Positions 14,406-23,747 of a stretch of 38,360 nucleotides of DNA are shown piece by piece (the first letter of the stretch is position 1; every line of letters starts with the position of its first letter). The notes below the pieces were generated by a model, which saw only the letters and a program-made list of their open reading frames with translations, was not told the origin of the DNA and did not search any database. Source of the DNA: Chloroflexota bacterium (GTDB taxonomy: Bacteria; Chloroflexota; Anaerolineae; Anaerolineales; Anaerolineaceae); the NCBI GenBank assembly GCA_012514645.1, contig JAAYZW010000225.1, positions 1 through 38,360 of the forward strand, given 5' to 3'. The translations under genes were made by a program, and so were the position numbers.

Positions 14406-17400
14406 ATGTTTAAACCAGTATCATCAAAGTTAAATATCCCCTACGAAGAAGAGACCCAGCTGCGTTTCTGGAAAAAGTATGATATTTTCAAACTTTCGTC
14501 TGAAGATCGCCGTGACCGCCCCCCGTTCGTGATTTTTGAAGGTCCGCCTACCGCCAATGGCAAACCAGGCGTGCACCATGTTTTGGCGAGAGCGTTTAAG
14601 GACATGTTCCCCCGTTATAAGACCATGCAAGGTTTTTTTGTGGACCGACGCGGCGGCTGGGATACGCACGGTTTGCCAGTCGAAATTGAGGTCGAGAAGC
14701 AACTGGGCTTCACCCAGAAAAGTCAGATTGAAGAATATGGCATCGCTGAGTTTAACCAACTTTGCCGTGAATCGGCGTTCTCGCGCATCCAGGACTGGGA
14801 GCGCATGACCGACCGGATTGCCTACTGGGTCGATAAGGATCGGGCATACATCACTTATAAAAACGATTACATCGAGTCGGTCTGGTGGTTGCTTAAGTCA
14901 ATCTGGGATAAGGGTTTGCTCTACCAGGGGCATAAGGTGGTGCCGTATTGCCCGCGCTGTGGCACACCGCTTTCAGACCATGAGGTCGCGCAGGGATATG
15001 AAGAAACCGAAGATCCGAGCATCTATGTACGTTTCCCGCTCATCGATGAAAAAGACACCAGCCTGTTGGTCTGGACAACCACGCCCTGGACGCTGCCTGG
15101 TAACGTGGCTGTCGCTGCGCACCCGGACGTGGAATACGCACTTGTGACAGCCGATGGGATGGGCGAAGAAAAACTGATCATGGCGAAAGACCTGGTCGAG
15201 AAGATTTTTGCCGACCGTCCTTACCGCATTTTGAAAACCATGAAGGGAAAAGCCCTGCGCGGCAAGAAATACGCGCCGTTGTTTACCTTTTTTCTGACCG
15301 AAAAACCAGCACATTACGTGGTCAACGCCGATTATGTCACCACCGAAGACGGCACCGGACTGGTGCACATTGCCCCGGCTTTCGGCATGGAAGACATGGA
15401 AGTCGCCAAACATTATGACCTGCCCTTCATCATGACCATCGACGACGAGGGTCGCTTCCTGAGACCGGTGCATAACTGGGCGGGCGTCTTCGTAAAAGAC
15501 GCCGACCCTGAGATCATCCAAAACCTGCACGAACGCGGGCTGCTCTTTGATGCTGGCACGATGACGCACACTTATCCGTTCTGCTGGCGCTGCTCCACGC
15601 CGCTGCTTTACATGGCAAGACCAACATGGTTCATCAAAACCAGCGCAATCAAAAACCGCATGGTCGAGCTGAACCAACAGATCAATTGGGTGCCCGAACA
15701 TATCAAGAACGGTCGCTTTGGCAACTGGCTTGAAAACAATATCGATTGGGCTCTTGGGCGGAATCGTTATTGGGGTACGCCTCTACCAGTTTGGGAATGC
15801 CCCGACTGCCGGCACCAGGTTTGTGCCGGCTCGCGGCAGGAACTCTCCGACCTGGCTGGAAAAGACCTCTCAGATCTCGAGCTGCACCGACCATACGTCG
15901 ATGACGTGCGTTTCACTTGCCCTTCATGTGGGCACGGGCAGATGAAACGTGTGGTCGAACTGATTGATGTCTGGTTTGACTCTGGTGCCATGCCCTTCGC
16001 TCAATGGCATTATCCCTTTGAGAATCTTGAAGCGTTCAAATCACAATTCCCGGCTGATTTCATCTGCGAAGCGGTCGACCAAACACGGGGTTGGTTCTAT
16101 TCGCTGCATGCCATCAGCAGCCTGGTTGTCGACAGTATCTCCTACAAAAATGTGATCTGCCTGGGCTTAATCCTGGACGAAAAAGGGCAGAAAATGTCCA
16201 AGTCAAAGGGTAACGTAATTGATCCCTGGGAGGTGATCGATGCTTATGGTGCTGACCCAATGCGCTGGTATATGTATACCTCCAGCCCTCCGGGAAACGA
16301 ACGACGTTTTAGCGCGGAACTTGTTGGCGAAGTAGTACGCACGTTTCTGCTGACACTGTGGAACTCCTATTCCTTCTTCGTGACCTACGCCAACCTTGAT
16401 CACTGGACCCCGGACTCGACTTTGATCCCACAATTCTCAGAACTGGATGATTGGTTACTTTCTTCGCTGGAGACCCTTGTTCGAGATGTTACCCAGGCGT
16501 ATGAAAACTTTGATGTCATCGGCGCGACGAGACCAATTGAAACCTTCGTTGACGATCTGTCCAACTGGTATCTGCGCCGATCACGACGCCGCTTTTGGAA
16601 GTCTGAATCGGATGCAGACAAGGCGGCTGCCTACGAGACACTTTATAAGACACTGGTGACAATCAGCAAACTGATTGCGCCAACGATGCCCTTTATGGCT
16701 GAGACTATGTATCGCAACCTGGTCGCTTCGATTGATGAAGATGCGCCTATCTCGGTGCACCTGGCTGAGTGGCCAAAAGTTGATGAGAGCCTGATTGACG
16801 AAGCACTGAATCGCGATATGACCAGCGTGATGAAACTGGCTTCGCTGGGGCATGCCGCGCGAAACAAGTCCAACATTAAGGTGCGCCAGCCGCTTTCTGA
16901 AGCCGCCTTTGCTGTTGGCAATGCTGAAGAGGGCGAGGTAATTGAACGCTTTGCCGACATCCTCAAGGATGAATTGAACGTTAAGCGAGTGCGGTTGCTG
17001 GGCGGCGATGAGGAAGCAGTCACATATTCGCTTAACCCACTGCCAAAGCAGCTTGGGCAAAAGTATAAGGCTTTGAGTCCAAAAATCCGCCAGGCGATAC
17101 TGGAGCTGCCTTCACAAGAGAGCGCTTTGAAACTGCTCGATGGACTCAATCTGGTCGTCAGCGTGGACGGAAAATATTATGAAATCTTCCCTGATGAAGT
17201 CGAAGTGCACACTTCTTCGAAAGAAGGTTATGAAGTGTCTTCAGAAGGGGCTTACATGGCGGCGTTGATTACTACATTGACGCCCGAGTTGTTCCACGAA
17301 GGGCTGGCACGAGAATTTGTGCGCCGGGTACAAGACTTGCGTAAAACTTCAGAGCTTGAAATCTCGGATCGAATCAAGATCAGCTACGACGCCACCCCCG

Positions 17401-17552
17401 AGTTGGCAGCAGCCATCCAGGAGCATGCCGCTTATATTTGCAGTGAGACGCTGGCAGTGAGCCTACAGCAAACACAGCTCGATCTGTTTACCTTTACAGA
17501 TAACTTCGATGGTGAAGATGTGCGCCTAACGATTGAGAAGGTGGAGCGATGA
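14406..17552 (+). CDS. ileS: Isoleucyl-tRNA synthetase, type 2, with GVHH active-site motif
   Basis: The 1048-residue class I synthetase charges tRNA-Ile with isoleucine. The HIGH region reads GPPTANGKPGVHH, with GVHH at 55-58 where HxGH is usual. KMSKS is at 596-600. The editing domain shows WTTTPWTLPGN and GLVHIAPAFG. Zinc-type cysteines occur in CPRCG, CPDC and CPSCG. Length and these signatures fit the IleRS2 type. A swapped GxHH motif has been described in some IleRS2 enzymes and linked to very high mupirocin resistance; that this enzyme behaves so is inference. GGAGG lies 4 nt before the ATG, and the T-box directly upstream controls transcription. The last codons overlap lspA by 4 nt. 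Confidence 0.97.
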   Translation: MFKPVSSKLNIPYEEETQLRFWKKYDIFKLSSEDRRDRPPFVIFEGPPTANGKPGVHHVLARAFKDMFPRYKTMQGFFVDRRGGWDTHGLPVEIEVEKQLGFTQKSQIEEYGIAEFNQLCRESAFSRIQDWERMTDRIAYWVDKDRAYITYKNDYIESVWWLLKSIWDKGLLYQGHKVVPYCPRCGTPLSDHEVAQGYEETEDPSIYVRFPLIDEKDTSLLVWTTTPWTLPGNVAVAAHPDVEYALVTADGMGEEKLIMAKDLVEKIFADRPYRILKTMKGKALRGKKYAPLFTFFLTEKPAHYVVNADYVTTEDGTGLVHIAPAFGMEDMEVAKHYDLPFIMTIDDEGRFLRPVHNWAGVFVKDADPEIIQNLHERGLLFDAGTMTHTYPFCWRCSTPLLYMARPTWFIKTSAIKNRMVELNQQINWVPEHIKNGRFGNWLENNIDWALGRNRYWGTPLPVWECPDCRHQVCAGSRQELSDLAGKDLSDLELHRPYVDDVRFTCPSCGHGQMKRVVELIDVWFDSGAMPFAQWHYPFENLEAFKSQFPADFICEAVDQTRGWFYSLHAISSLVVDSISYKNVICLGLILDEKGQKMSKSKGNVIDPWEVIDAYGADPMRWYMYTSSPPGNERRFSAELVGEVVRTFLLTLWNSYSFFVTYANLDHWTPDSTLIPQFSELDDWLLSSLETLVRDVTQAYENFDVIGATRPIETFVDDLSNWYLRRSRRRFWKSESDADKAAAYETLYKTLVTISKLIAPTMPFMAETMYRNLVASIDEDAPISVHLAEWPKVDESLIDEALNRDMTSVMKLASLGHAARNKSNIKVRQPLSEAAFAVGNAEEGEVIERFADILKDELNVKRVRLLGGDEEAVTYSLNPLPKQLGQKYKALSPKIRQAILELPSQESALKLLDGLNLVVSVDGKYYEIFPDEVEVHTSSKEGYEVSSEGAYMAALITTLTPELFHEGLAREFVRRVQDLRKTSELEISDRIKISYDATPELAAAIQEHAAYICSETLAVSLQQTQLDLFTFTDNFDGEDVRLTIEKVER

Positions 17553-18082
17553 AGTCGAAAAATAGCTGGGTGCGCCACTATCTGATGCTATTTTCCATCG
17601 CCGTTGTTTTGATCATTTTGGACCAATGGAGCAAGGGCTGGGTTCGCCAGAATATTCCCCTGGGGGCAGAAATCTACCCAATACCGGCTTTAGCGCCGTT
17701 TTTCCGTTTTACCTACTGGCAGAACACCGGCGCCGCACTGGGTTTTTTCCAGAACGCCAACACTCCGCTGCTGATCCTTTCCAGTATCATCGTGGTCGTG
17801 ATCATCTGGTATTACCACAAAGCCTTCAATGAACCGCTGCTTTTTCGTATCAGCCTGGGCTTGCTGCTGGGCGGAGCGATCGGAAACATTATCGACCGAA
17901 TCCAGCTCGATTTTGTGACCGACTTTATCGCGGTTGGGCGATTTCCTGTGTTTAATGTGGCTGATTCTGCAGTCACCGTTGGCGTGATCATCATGCTTAT
18001 CGGCTTGCTAATCCAGGAACATCGAGAGAAGACCAAGCGTGAAACCACAGCGATCAGCATGGACACGGAAGATGAAAACTGA
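17549..18082 (+). CDS. lspA: Lipoprotein signal peptidase II
   Basis: This inner-membrane aspartyl protease removes signal peptides from diacylglyceryl-modified prolipoproteins. The 177 residues include four hydrophobic segments (about 10-27, 70-88, 98-115 and 138-155). The catalytic aspartates are Asp116 in GNIIDRI and Asp139 in FNVADSA. WQNTGAALGFF is the conserved first-loop motif. The start overlaps ileS by four bases, so the two are co-translated. The last 20 residues form a charged cytoplasmic tail. Confidence 0.96.
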   Translation: MKSKNSWVRHYLMLFSIAVVLIILDQWSKGWVRQNIPLGAEIYPIPALAPFFRFTYWQNTGAALGFFQNANTPLLILSSIIVVVIIWYYHKAFNEPLLFRISLGLLLGGAIGNIIDRIQLDFVTDFIAVGRFPVFNVADSAVTVGVIIMLIGLLIQEHREKTKRETTAISMDTEDEN

Positions 18083-18995
18083 AACAGTCGAAATTGTTTA
18101 TGAGCAAGCTTCCAGTCAGCGGATTGACAAATTTCTGGCTGAAAAACTGACCCAGCTTAGCCGAGCGAAAATTCAGGAGCTTATCGCTGCTGGAGAAGTA
18201 TCGGTCAATGGGAAAGCCGTTACAAAGGCATCTCATAAACTGCAGGGCGGTGAGCTGGTTTCCGTAAATGTCACTGAAACTGCCGAATTTACGCCGCTTG
18301 GGAAAGCGATAGACCTCAATGTGGTTTATGAAGACGAGCAGGTGTTGGTGATCAATAAACCTGCCGGTATGGTGGTGCATCCTGGTGCCGGAAACGAGCA
18401 GGAAACCTTGGTGAACGCCCTGCTGCATTATTACCCACAAATTGCCGGTGTTGGTGAGCCGGCACGCCCGGGGATTGTCCACCGCCTGGATAAAGAGACT
18501 TCCGGCGTGATGATCGTTGCCAAGACTGCAGGTGCCTACAACTGGCTGGTCAGACAGTTCAAGAACCGGAGGGCAATTAAATCTTACCTGGCATTGGTAG
18601 ATGGCAAGCCGCCCACGCCAACCGGCAGGATTGAAACCCGTATTGGCAGGGATGATAAGCAGCGCCAGCGCATGGCGGTAACCTATGGCGATCAGGGCAG
18701 AAAAGCAGAAACTGAATATTATACGGTTAAGGAATACCGCGATCACACACTTCTGGAAGTTTTGCCTTTAACCGGGCGTACGCACCAGATCAGGGTGCAC
18801 CTGGCATTTTTGGGCTGCCCGGTTGTAGGAGACCGCATTTATGGACGCCGTAAAAAAAGCCTGGAGCTTAGCCGGTTTTTTCTGCATGCCAGCAAGCTGA
18901 AAATCAGGCTGCCGGGCAACCAGCAGGAAACCGAGTTTTCTGCCAGTCTGCCAGCAGATTTGCAAAACATTTTGGACGGACTGGAGCAAGCATAA
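18072..18995 (+). CDS. rluD: RluD-family 23S rRNA pseudouridine synthase
   Basis: This enzyme isomerises uridine to pseudouridine in RNA. An N-terminal S4 RNA-binding domain (about residues 15-75, RIDKFLAEKL onwards) is followed by the RluA catalytic domain. HRLDKETSG contains the catalytic Asp140, and GRTHQIRVHL is the second signature. The start at ATG 18072 gives 307 residues and overlaps lspA by 11 nt. A GTG 11 codons upstream is also open and has GAGAAG before it, so the N-terminus is not certain. The exact uridine targets (1911/1915/1917 for RluD) cannot be proven from sequence alone. Confidence 0.9.
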   Translation: MKTETVEIVYEQASSQRIDKFLAEKLTQLSRAKIQELIAAGEVSVNGKAVTKASHKLQGGELVSVNVTETAEFTPLGKAIDLNVVYEDEQVLVINKPAGMVVHPGAGNEQETLVNALLHYYPQIAGVGEPARPGIVHRLDKETSGVMIVAKTAGAYNWLVRQFKNRRAIKSYLALVDGKPPTPTGRIETRIGRDDKQRQRMAVTYGDQGRKAETEYYTVKEYRDHTLLEVLPLTGRTHQIRVHLAFLGCPVVGDRIYGRRKKSLELSRFFLHASKLKIRLPGNQQETEFSASLPADLQNILDGLEQA

Positions 18996-20030
18996 ATGCA
19001 AAAATGTTTCGATTTTCGATCTGACACGGTTACTAAACCAACCCCTGAGATGCGCGCTGCCATGGCTGAGGCAGAAGTGGGCGATGACGTATACGGTGAA
19101 GACCCGACTGTTAACCAACTTGAAGAAAAAGCCGCGGCACTACTTGGCATGGAGGCTGGTCTTTTCGTCAGTTCGGGAACGATGGGCAACCTGGTGGCGA
19201 GCCTGGCAGCTTGCGATCGGGGCGATGAGATCATCATGGGCACCAAGGGGCATACTTTCCTGCACGAAGCAGGCGGTGTTTCGGCGCTGGGCGGTATCGT
19301 GATCCACACCATCCCTAACCAGGAAGACGGCACGTTGTCACCCGCTGATATCAGGGGCGCGATGCGTTTTCCTGGTGATGTGCATGAACCGATCTCTCGC
19401 ATGCTGATTGTTGAAAACACACAAAACGCCTGCGGTGGTAAGGCGCTCAGCGTTGATTATATGAACAGGGCGGCAGAGACTGCTGCAGAACTCGAGTTGT
19501 ACTTTCATATTGATGGTGCCCGGATCTTTAACGCCGCTGTAGCGCAGTCTGTGCCGGCTGCTGCGCTGGTGAAGCAGGCTGATAGTGTCACTTTTTGCCT
19601 GAGCAAAGGTTTGTGCGCGCCGGTTGGCTCGGTTTTGTGTGGTTCGAACACTTTTATCCAACGATCGCGCAGAATGCGAAAACTGTTGGGCGGCGGCATG
19701 CGCCAGGCTGGGGTTCTGGCAGCAGCGGGAATCGTGGCGCTTGATATGATGATCGATCGCCTGGATGAAGATCACGTCCGCGCCCGCAATTTGGCTGAGG
19801 GTTTGGCAGATATTTCGGGAATGCACCTGACCAAAGGTTCACCAAATACCAATATGGTCTTTGTTAAACTCGAAGATCGGGACACCTCCAACGTACTCAA
19901 AGGATTGAGAGAGCACGGTGTACTGGCGAACGACACCAATGAAGCTGAGATCAGGCTGGTGACGCATCACGATATTGATGATGAAGCCGTAGAGCGATGT
20001 GTTGAGGCATTCAGAAAAGTAATGCAATAG
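18996..20030 (+). CDS. ltaE: Low-specificity L-threonine aldolase
   Basis: This PLP enzyme cleaves L-threonine or L-allo-threonine to glycine and acetaldehyde. The 344 residues match the family. RSDTVTKPTPEM at the N-terminus, GDDVYGEDPTVN, His86 in the KGHTFLHE segment and the PLP lysine Lys204 in CLSKGLCAPVGS are visible. It abuts rluD with no gap and is likely in the same operon. The acetaldehyde product could feed aldehyde oxidation in the cell, but no link to the AOR cluster of this window is shown. Confidence 0.94.
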   Translation: MQKCFDFRSDTVTKPTPEMRAAMAEAEVGDDVYGEDPTVNQLEEKAAALLGMEAGLFVSSGTMGNLVASLAACDRGDEIIMGTKGHTFLHEAGGVSALGGIVIHTIPNQEDGTLSPADIRGAMRFPGDVHEPISRMLIVENTQNACGGKALSVDYMNRAAETAAELELYFHIDGARIFNAAVAQSVPAAALVKQADSVTFCLSKGLCAPVGSVLCGSNTFIQRSRRMRKLLGGGMRQAGVLAAAGIVALDMMIDRLDEDHVRARNLAEGLADISGMHLTKGSPNTNMVFVKLEDRDTSNVLKGLREHGVLANDTNEAEIRLVTHHDIDDEAVERCVEAFRKVMQ

Positions 20031-20037
20031 GTATACT
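20010..20037 (+). promoter_or_regulatory. Possible promoter for the BNR repeat protein
   Basis: TTCAGA (20010-20015), a 16-bp spacer and TATACT (20032-20037) overlap the end of ltaE. The match is moderate. Confidence 0.35.
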
Positions 20038-20066
20038 GGCACGTTTTGTGTAATCACTATTCTGCC

Positions 20067-22004
20067 ATGAAAAACAGAAAAGTAAGCGCGTTTATCTTTG
20101 GTTTAACCTTTGCGGGGTTATTATTGGTTTTACTGACAGACGGATTTGGAATGGCACCCCGCCTTACTTATTTACCGATTGTTGTCAAAAACCCGCTTCA
20201 ACCAACCCCCGTTGGACCGGTGGGAGGAACGTTCACCGCCCTTGCAGTAGACCCAAACCTAAATCAGAATGTATATGCCGGCAGTTACGTCAGTGGAGTT
20301 TATAAGACCACTGATGAAGGTAACACCTGGTACCAGATGAACAATGGGCTTGGCAACCTGAAAATTCAGTCGCTGGCGACACACCCGACCAACTCGAACA
20401 TTGTCTATGCTGGCACCTACGGCGGTGGAATCTACAAATCGAGCAATGCCGGTGCGAGTTGGACCGCGGTGAATGGGGGCGTGTTGGGCAACCACATCGT
20501 CTACGACCTCGAAATTGATCCAACCAACCCGGCAGTGATCTATGCCGCAACCCGGGTGAACCCAGGTTTGAAAGGTTATCTCTATAAGAGCACAAATTCT
20601 GGTTTGAGCTGGTCGCTGCTTTTGACTGGAGAGGCGTTTTCCAAACTGGACTATTTTTATGACATTGATGTCAATCCACTTAATTCCAGCGAACTCTACC
20701 TTACCGCTCACGAACATGGGTTTTACAAGAGTACCAACGGGGGCGCTTCCTTCTTCCCGATAAACAACGGGGTTGGCGACTGGTCAGCCCGCAGTTTCGC
20801 GCTCGACACGGCTTACCCGGGCTTGGTTTACGGGGCAGTATGGCATGATGACGCTGCCTACCGGAGCTGGAACAGCGGGGCTTCCTGGAGCGTCAGCAGG
20901 GTGGGACTTCCGGTGAATACCGCCGTGTTTCGCTTATATACCGACCCTTTCGGCGGCACCCAAAAACGGGTTTTCGCCTGTACCTATGGCAATGGCTTGT
21001 ATTCCTCAGAAAACTTCGCGCAGAACTGGACATCTCGCGGGCTGGCTGGTCAGCGTCTGTATGATTTTATAGTGACCAACAGTAATACGCCTCGCTGGTT
21101 TGCGGCAACAGAATCGAACGGTGTTTACCGCACCAACGCCGGCAGCGGCAGCTGGAAGAGTGTGATGGGAGATTTGCGCTTGAACGCCGTCACTGCGGTA
21201 GTTAAGGACGAGCAGCTGCAAAGGGACTACGCAGCGGTCTATGGCAAAGGCGTCTTTGAGATTGATCAGAGCGGTCTGGAATGGAACGACATTTCCATCT
21301 CCTTGACGGATAAAGATGTCACCGACCTGGCATTCCACCAGGGTTCCTTATATGTTCTCACCGAAACCAGTTTGTATCTCCTGGCAGGAGATAATTGGGT
21401 GGTGATTGAGCTGCCATTTGACGATAACCGCTATGACTTGTCAGAACTTGATTGGTTGGCTCAAAAAGTTGGATTGCCCGGTGAGGTTTTGCTTGACCAC
21501 ATCGAATACCAGCGATCATTAGAGACGGATGCAACAAATTATGTGCTGCCATATCGCTTGTTCGCATTCCAGGAAAACCTCTATATGGCTACGCTTGATG
21601 ACAGTTTGTACTTGCGCGTAGATGATAGCTGGGAAAAATTGGATAAAAGCAGTTTCATTGGTGTTAATCTTGATCAATTCATGGTAAATCAGATCTTACC
21701 AACTGAAACGGGATTGCTGGCTGCAACAGGAACAGGGCTTTTCCGGGTAGACAACCATCAAGAAAAATGGACGTTGATAACCGAAGAGAACCGAGAAATT
21801 CTTGCGCTCGCGAAATCCCACGATTGCGCTATCGTTGCAGCAGGCAAGGGTTTTCTGCTTTACAGCACAGATTGTGCCGCATCGTGGGCAGAAGTTGCGC
21901 TTGAAGACTGGCACTATCAGAGCATCGGTTACTTGGGCGATCGTAGCGACCTGATTCTGCTGGGTTCACGTGAAAACGGCGCTTCTATCCTGCTGCTTCC
22001 CTGA
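20067..22004 (+). CDS. Secreted BNR / sortilin-like beta-propeller protein
   Basis: The ATG at 20067 (645 aa) directly precedes a signal-anchor pattern: MKNRKVS followed by a hydrophobic stretch FIFGLTFAGLLLVLL. An in-frame TTG 7 codons upstream is less likely. From residue 55 onwards about seven repeats follow the pattern VYAG..GVYKTTDEGNTW / IYKSSNAGASW / LYKSTNSGLSW, the Asp-box (S/T-x-D/N-x-G-x-x-W/F) of BNR and VPS10-type propellers. The C-terminal half is more divergent, with strand-rich segments. It is probably exported and cell-surface. Such photosynthesis-system-II-assembly or sialidase-like folds often bind ligands without catalysis; I see no catalytic sialidase residues. Confidence 0.82.
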   Translation: MKNRKVSAFIFGLTFAGLLLVLLTDGFGMAPRLTYLPIVVKNPLQPTPVGPVGGTFTALAVDPNLNQNVYAGSYVSGVYKTTDEGNTWYQMNNGLGNLKIQSLATHPTNSNIVYAGTYGGGIYKSSNAGASWTAVNGGVLGNHIVYDLEIDPTNPAVIYAATRVNPGLKGYLYKSTNSGLSWSLLLTGEAFSKLDYFYDIDVNPLNSSELYLTAHEHGFYKSTNGGASFFPINNGVGDWSARSFALDTAYPGLVYGAVWHDDAAYRSWNSGASWSVSRVGLPVNTAVFRLYTDPFGGTQKRVFACTYGNGLYSSENFAQNWTSRGLAGQRLYDFIVTNSNTPRWFAATESNGVYRTNAGSGSWKSVMGDLRLNAVTAVVKDEQLQRDYAAVYGKGVFEIDQSGLEWNDISISLTDKDVTDLAFHQGSLYVLTETSLYLLAGDNWVVIELPFDDNRYDLSELDWLAQKVGLPGEVLLDHIEYQRSLETDATNYVLPYRLFAFQENLYMATLDDSLYLRVDDSWEKLDKSSFIGVNLDQFMVNQILPTETGLLAATGTGLFRVDNHQEKWTLITEENREILALAKSHDCAIVAAGKGFLLYSTDCAASWAEVALEDWHYQSIGYLGDRSDLILLGSRENGASILLLP

Positions 22005-22040
22005 TTTGTGGTATAAAAACAGCAGTTTTGTGAGGGACCA

Positions 22041-23396
22041 ATGCTAATTGTAATGTCCGACCTGCATTTTGCAGAATCCAATTCTTATGCTCTGGATGGA
22101 CTGAAATTTAATCACAACCTGCCTCCGGAAGTCTATACTTCTTTCTTCAACGAGATTTCTGAGTATATTCGCGATGCCGATATAGCTTCGATTGATCTTG
22201 TATTGGCGGGCGACATTTTCGAAATTACCCGCTCCCCGCTTTGGCACGAGGGAGCGCTGCGCCCCTATCTGCATAATGATGAAATTGTGCCTGGCAGCCA
22301 TGCTGAACAGGAACTATTGAGAGTCATCGAGGCGATTAACGGGGACTATCGTGTTGAAGAAACCCTGAGTATCTTTCGGCGGTTGGGTACCTATTTCCAA
22401 AAACCAGTCCGTATCCACTACGTGCCCGGCAACCACGACCGCCTGGCAAACGCCAGTATGGCGGTCCGCAAGCGTATCCAGGAACTGCTCGGCTTGGAAT
22501 CGGACGGCAAGTTGTTTGAAAACCAATGTCTTCACGATAACGACGGGGAACCGTTGGTGCTCGTTAGGCATGGTCACGAATACGACAAATCCAACTTCAG
22601 TGCCGATTTGTCTACCATGGCTGAGGTGCCTACCTTTATCGACAAGAGATATTACGATAAACCTGTTCTGGGCGATATTGTTACGATCGAGATTGCATCC
22701 AAATTGCCGATTTTGTTCAGAGAGTTCTATGGCGTTTCAAAAATTATTGCCAAGGAAGAATTGCTGGTTTCGTACAAACGTCTTATCGATTTTGACAATG
22801 TTCGTCCCGCAGATGCCCTGATTAATTTTCTTTTCACTACACCCGGGATGAATAAACGGGAAGTCTGGAAAATTATCGAACCGGTCATGCTGAACCTTTT
22901 CGACGACCTGGCTGTCAGCCCTGATATCGGACCGAGCCTGATCAACTTTGGGCAGTTTACTGGTGCCAAAGCTTTTGGCTTGCGATCGGTTTTAAGCACC
23001 CGTATATGGCGACATGGGCTCCCTTTTTGGGTCATGAAAGCAATGCTCAATCCAATTTTCAAAAAATCGAAAATCAATACGAACCTGGATTTGATCGTTC
23101 GTGAAGAGTGTCTTAAAGCGGAAAATTCGGTCAAATGTATCGTCAGCGGTCATACCCATAACGCCATGGTTGAACTTTTGAAGGTTGATCAGGGTGTTGA
23201 GAAATATTACATCAACAGCGGTACTTTTCGGAATGTGATCACCTCTACCCCCACTATGGGGGATTTCGGCAGGCTCCGTTCGAAGGCACGCGTGTTGATT
23301 TTTACTCGTGGTGAAGAAAACCCGGAATACACCCGTCAAACTGGCTGGTCTTTTGACTTCATCAATCGGTTTGGCTTCGGCTCGACCTGGGACTAA
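22041..23396 (+). CDS. Calcineurin-like metallophosphoesterase
   Basis: The 451-residue protein has a complete two-metal phosphoesterase core: SDLHF (6-10), LAGDIFE, VPGNHDR and SGHTHN, with VRHGHEYD as the extra histidine block. The long insert between GHE and GHTH (about residues 190-360) is helical and not recognised. The substrate is unknown. GAGGGA precedes the start. The gene ends 33 bp from a convergent operon on the minus strand. Confidence 0.88.
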   Translation: MLIVMSDLHFAESNSYALDGLKFNHNLPPEVYTSFFNEISEYIRDADIASIDLVLAGDIFEITRSPLWHEGALRPYLHNDEIVPGSHAEQELLRVIEAINGDYRVEETLSIFRRLGTYFQKPVRIHYVPGNHDRLANASMAVRKRIQELLGLESDGKLFENQCLHDNDGEPLVLVRHGHEYDKSNFSADLSTMAEVPTFIDKRYYDKPVLGDIVTIEIASKLPILFREFYGVSKIIAKEELLVSYKRLIDFDNVRPADALINFLFTTPGMNKREVWKIIEPVMLNLFDDLAVSPDIGPSLINFGQFTGAKAFGLRSVLSTRIWRHGLPFWVMKAMLNPIFKKSKINTNLDLIVREECLKAENSVKCIVSGHTHNAMVELLKVDQGVEKYYINSGTFRNVITSTPTMGDFGRLRSKARVLIFTRGEENPEYTRQTGWSFDFINRFGFGSTWD

Positions 23397-23429
23397 AGCT
23401 AACAGCGGGAGACAAGCCCCCACCAAAGA

Positions 23430-23747
23430 TTAGATCAAATGAATCGCGCGATCGTAGTCTTTGCTCCTTACATACACAAGGTATGAAATTGTGGGGCGTT
23501 GCGCGTCGATGTAAAGAGGCATGACAATTTGGCTGTAGGTCTTTGAATCATAATGCCGACCGAAGGGTCCCCGGAGGCTCGATGATTTTATCCGATAGGG
23601 GATGGCGTTGGCTTTAAGAATACCCTCAACACGTTTGACCTCAACCGGATCAACATCGGTAACCAACTTCTTGAGGAAGGGGATAAACATGAACAGAGAC
23701 GATCCCGTTTCTTCCCCTCGCCATCTTGCGATCAATTTATTGCTCAA
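23430..23747 (-). CDS. Small DUF2007-like protein
   Basis: The 105-residue protein contains a segment from about residue 30, DVDPVEVKRVEGILKANAI, typical of DUF2007 (putative signal-transducing proteins; strand-helix-strand fold). The frame starts with TTG at 23747 overlapping the end of the polyferredoxin gene by 11 nt, with AAGGA just before. An ATG at 23690 (residue 20) would also keep the domain. It has no cysteines and is the last gene of the AOR-Hdr-Flox operon. Its role is unknown. Confidence 0.6.
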   Translation of the reverse strand: MSNKLIARWRGEETGSSLFMFIPFLKKLVTDVDPVEVKRVEGILKANAIPYRIKSSSLRGPFGRHYDSKTYSQIVMPLYIDAQRPTISYLVYVRSKDYDRAIHLI

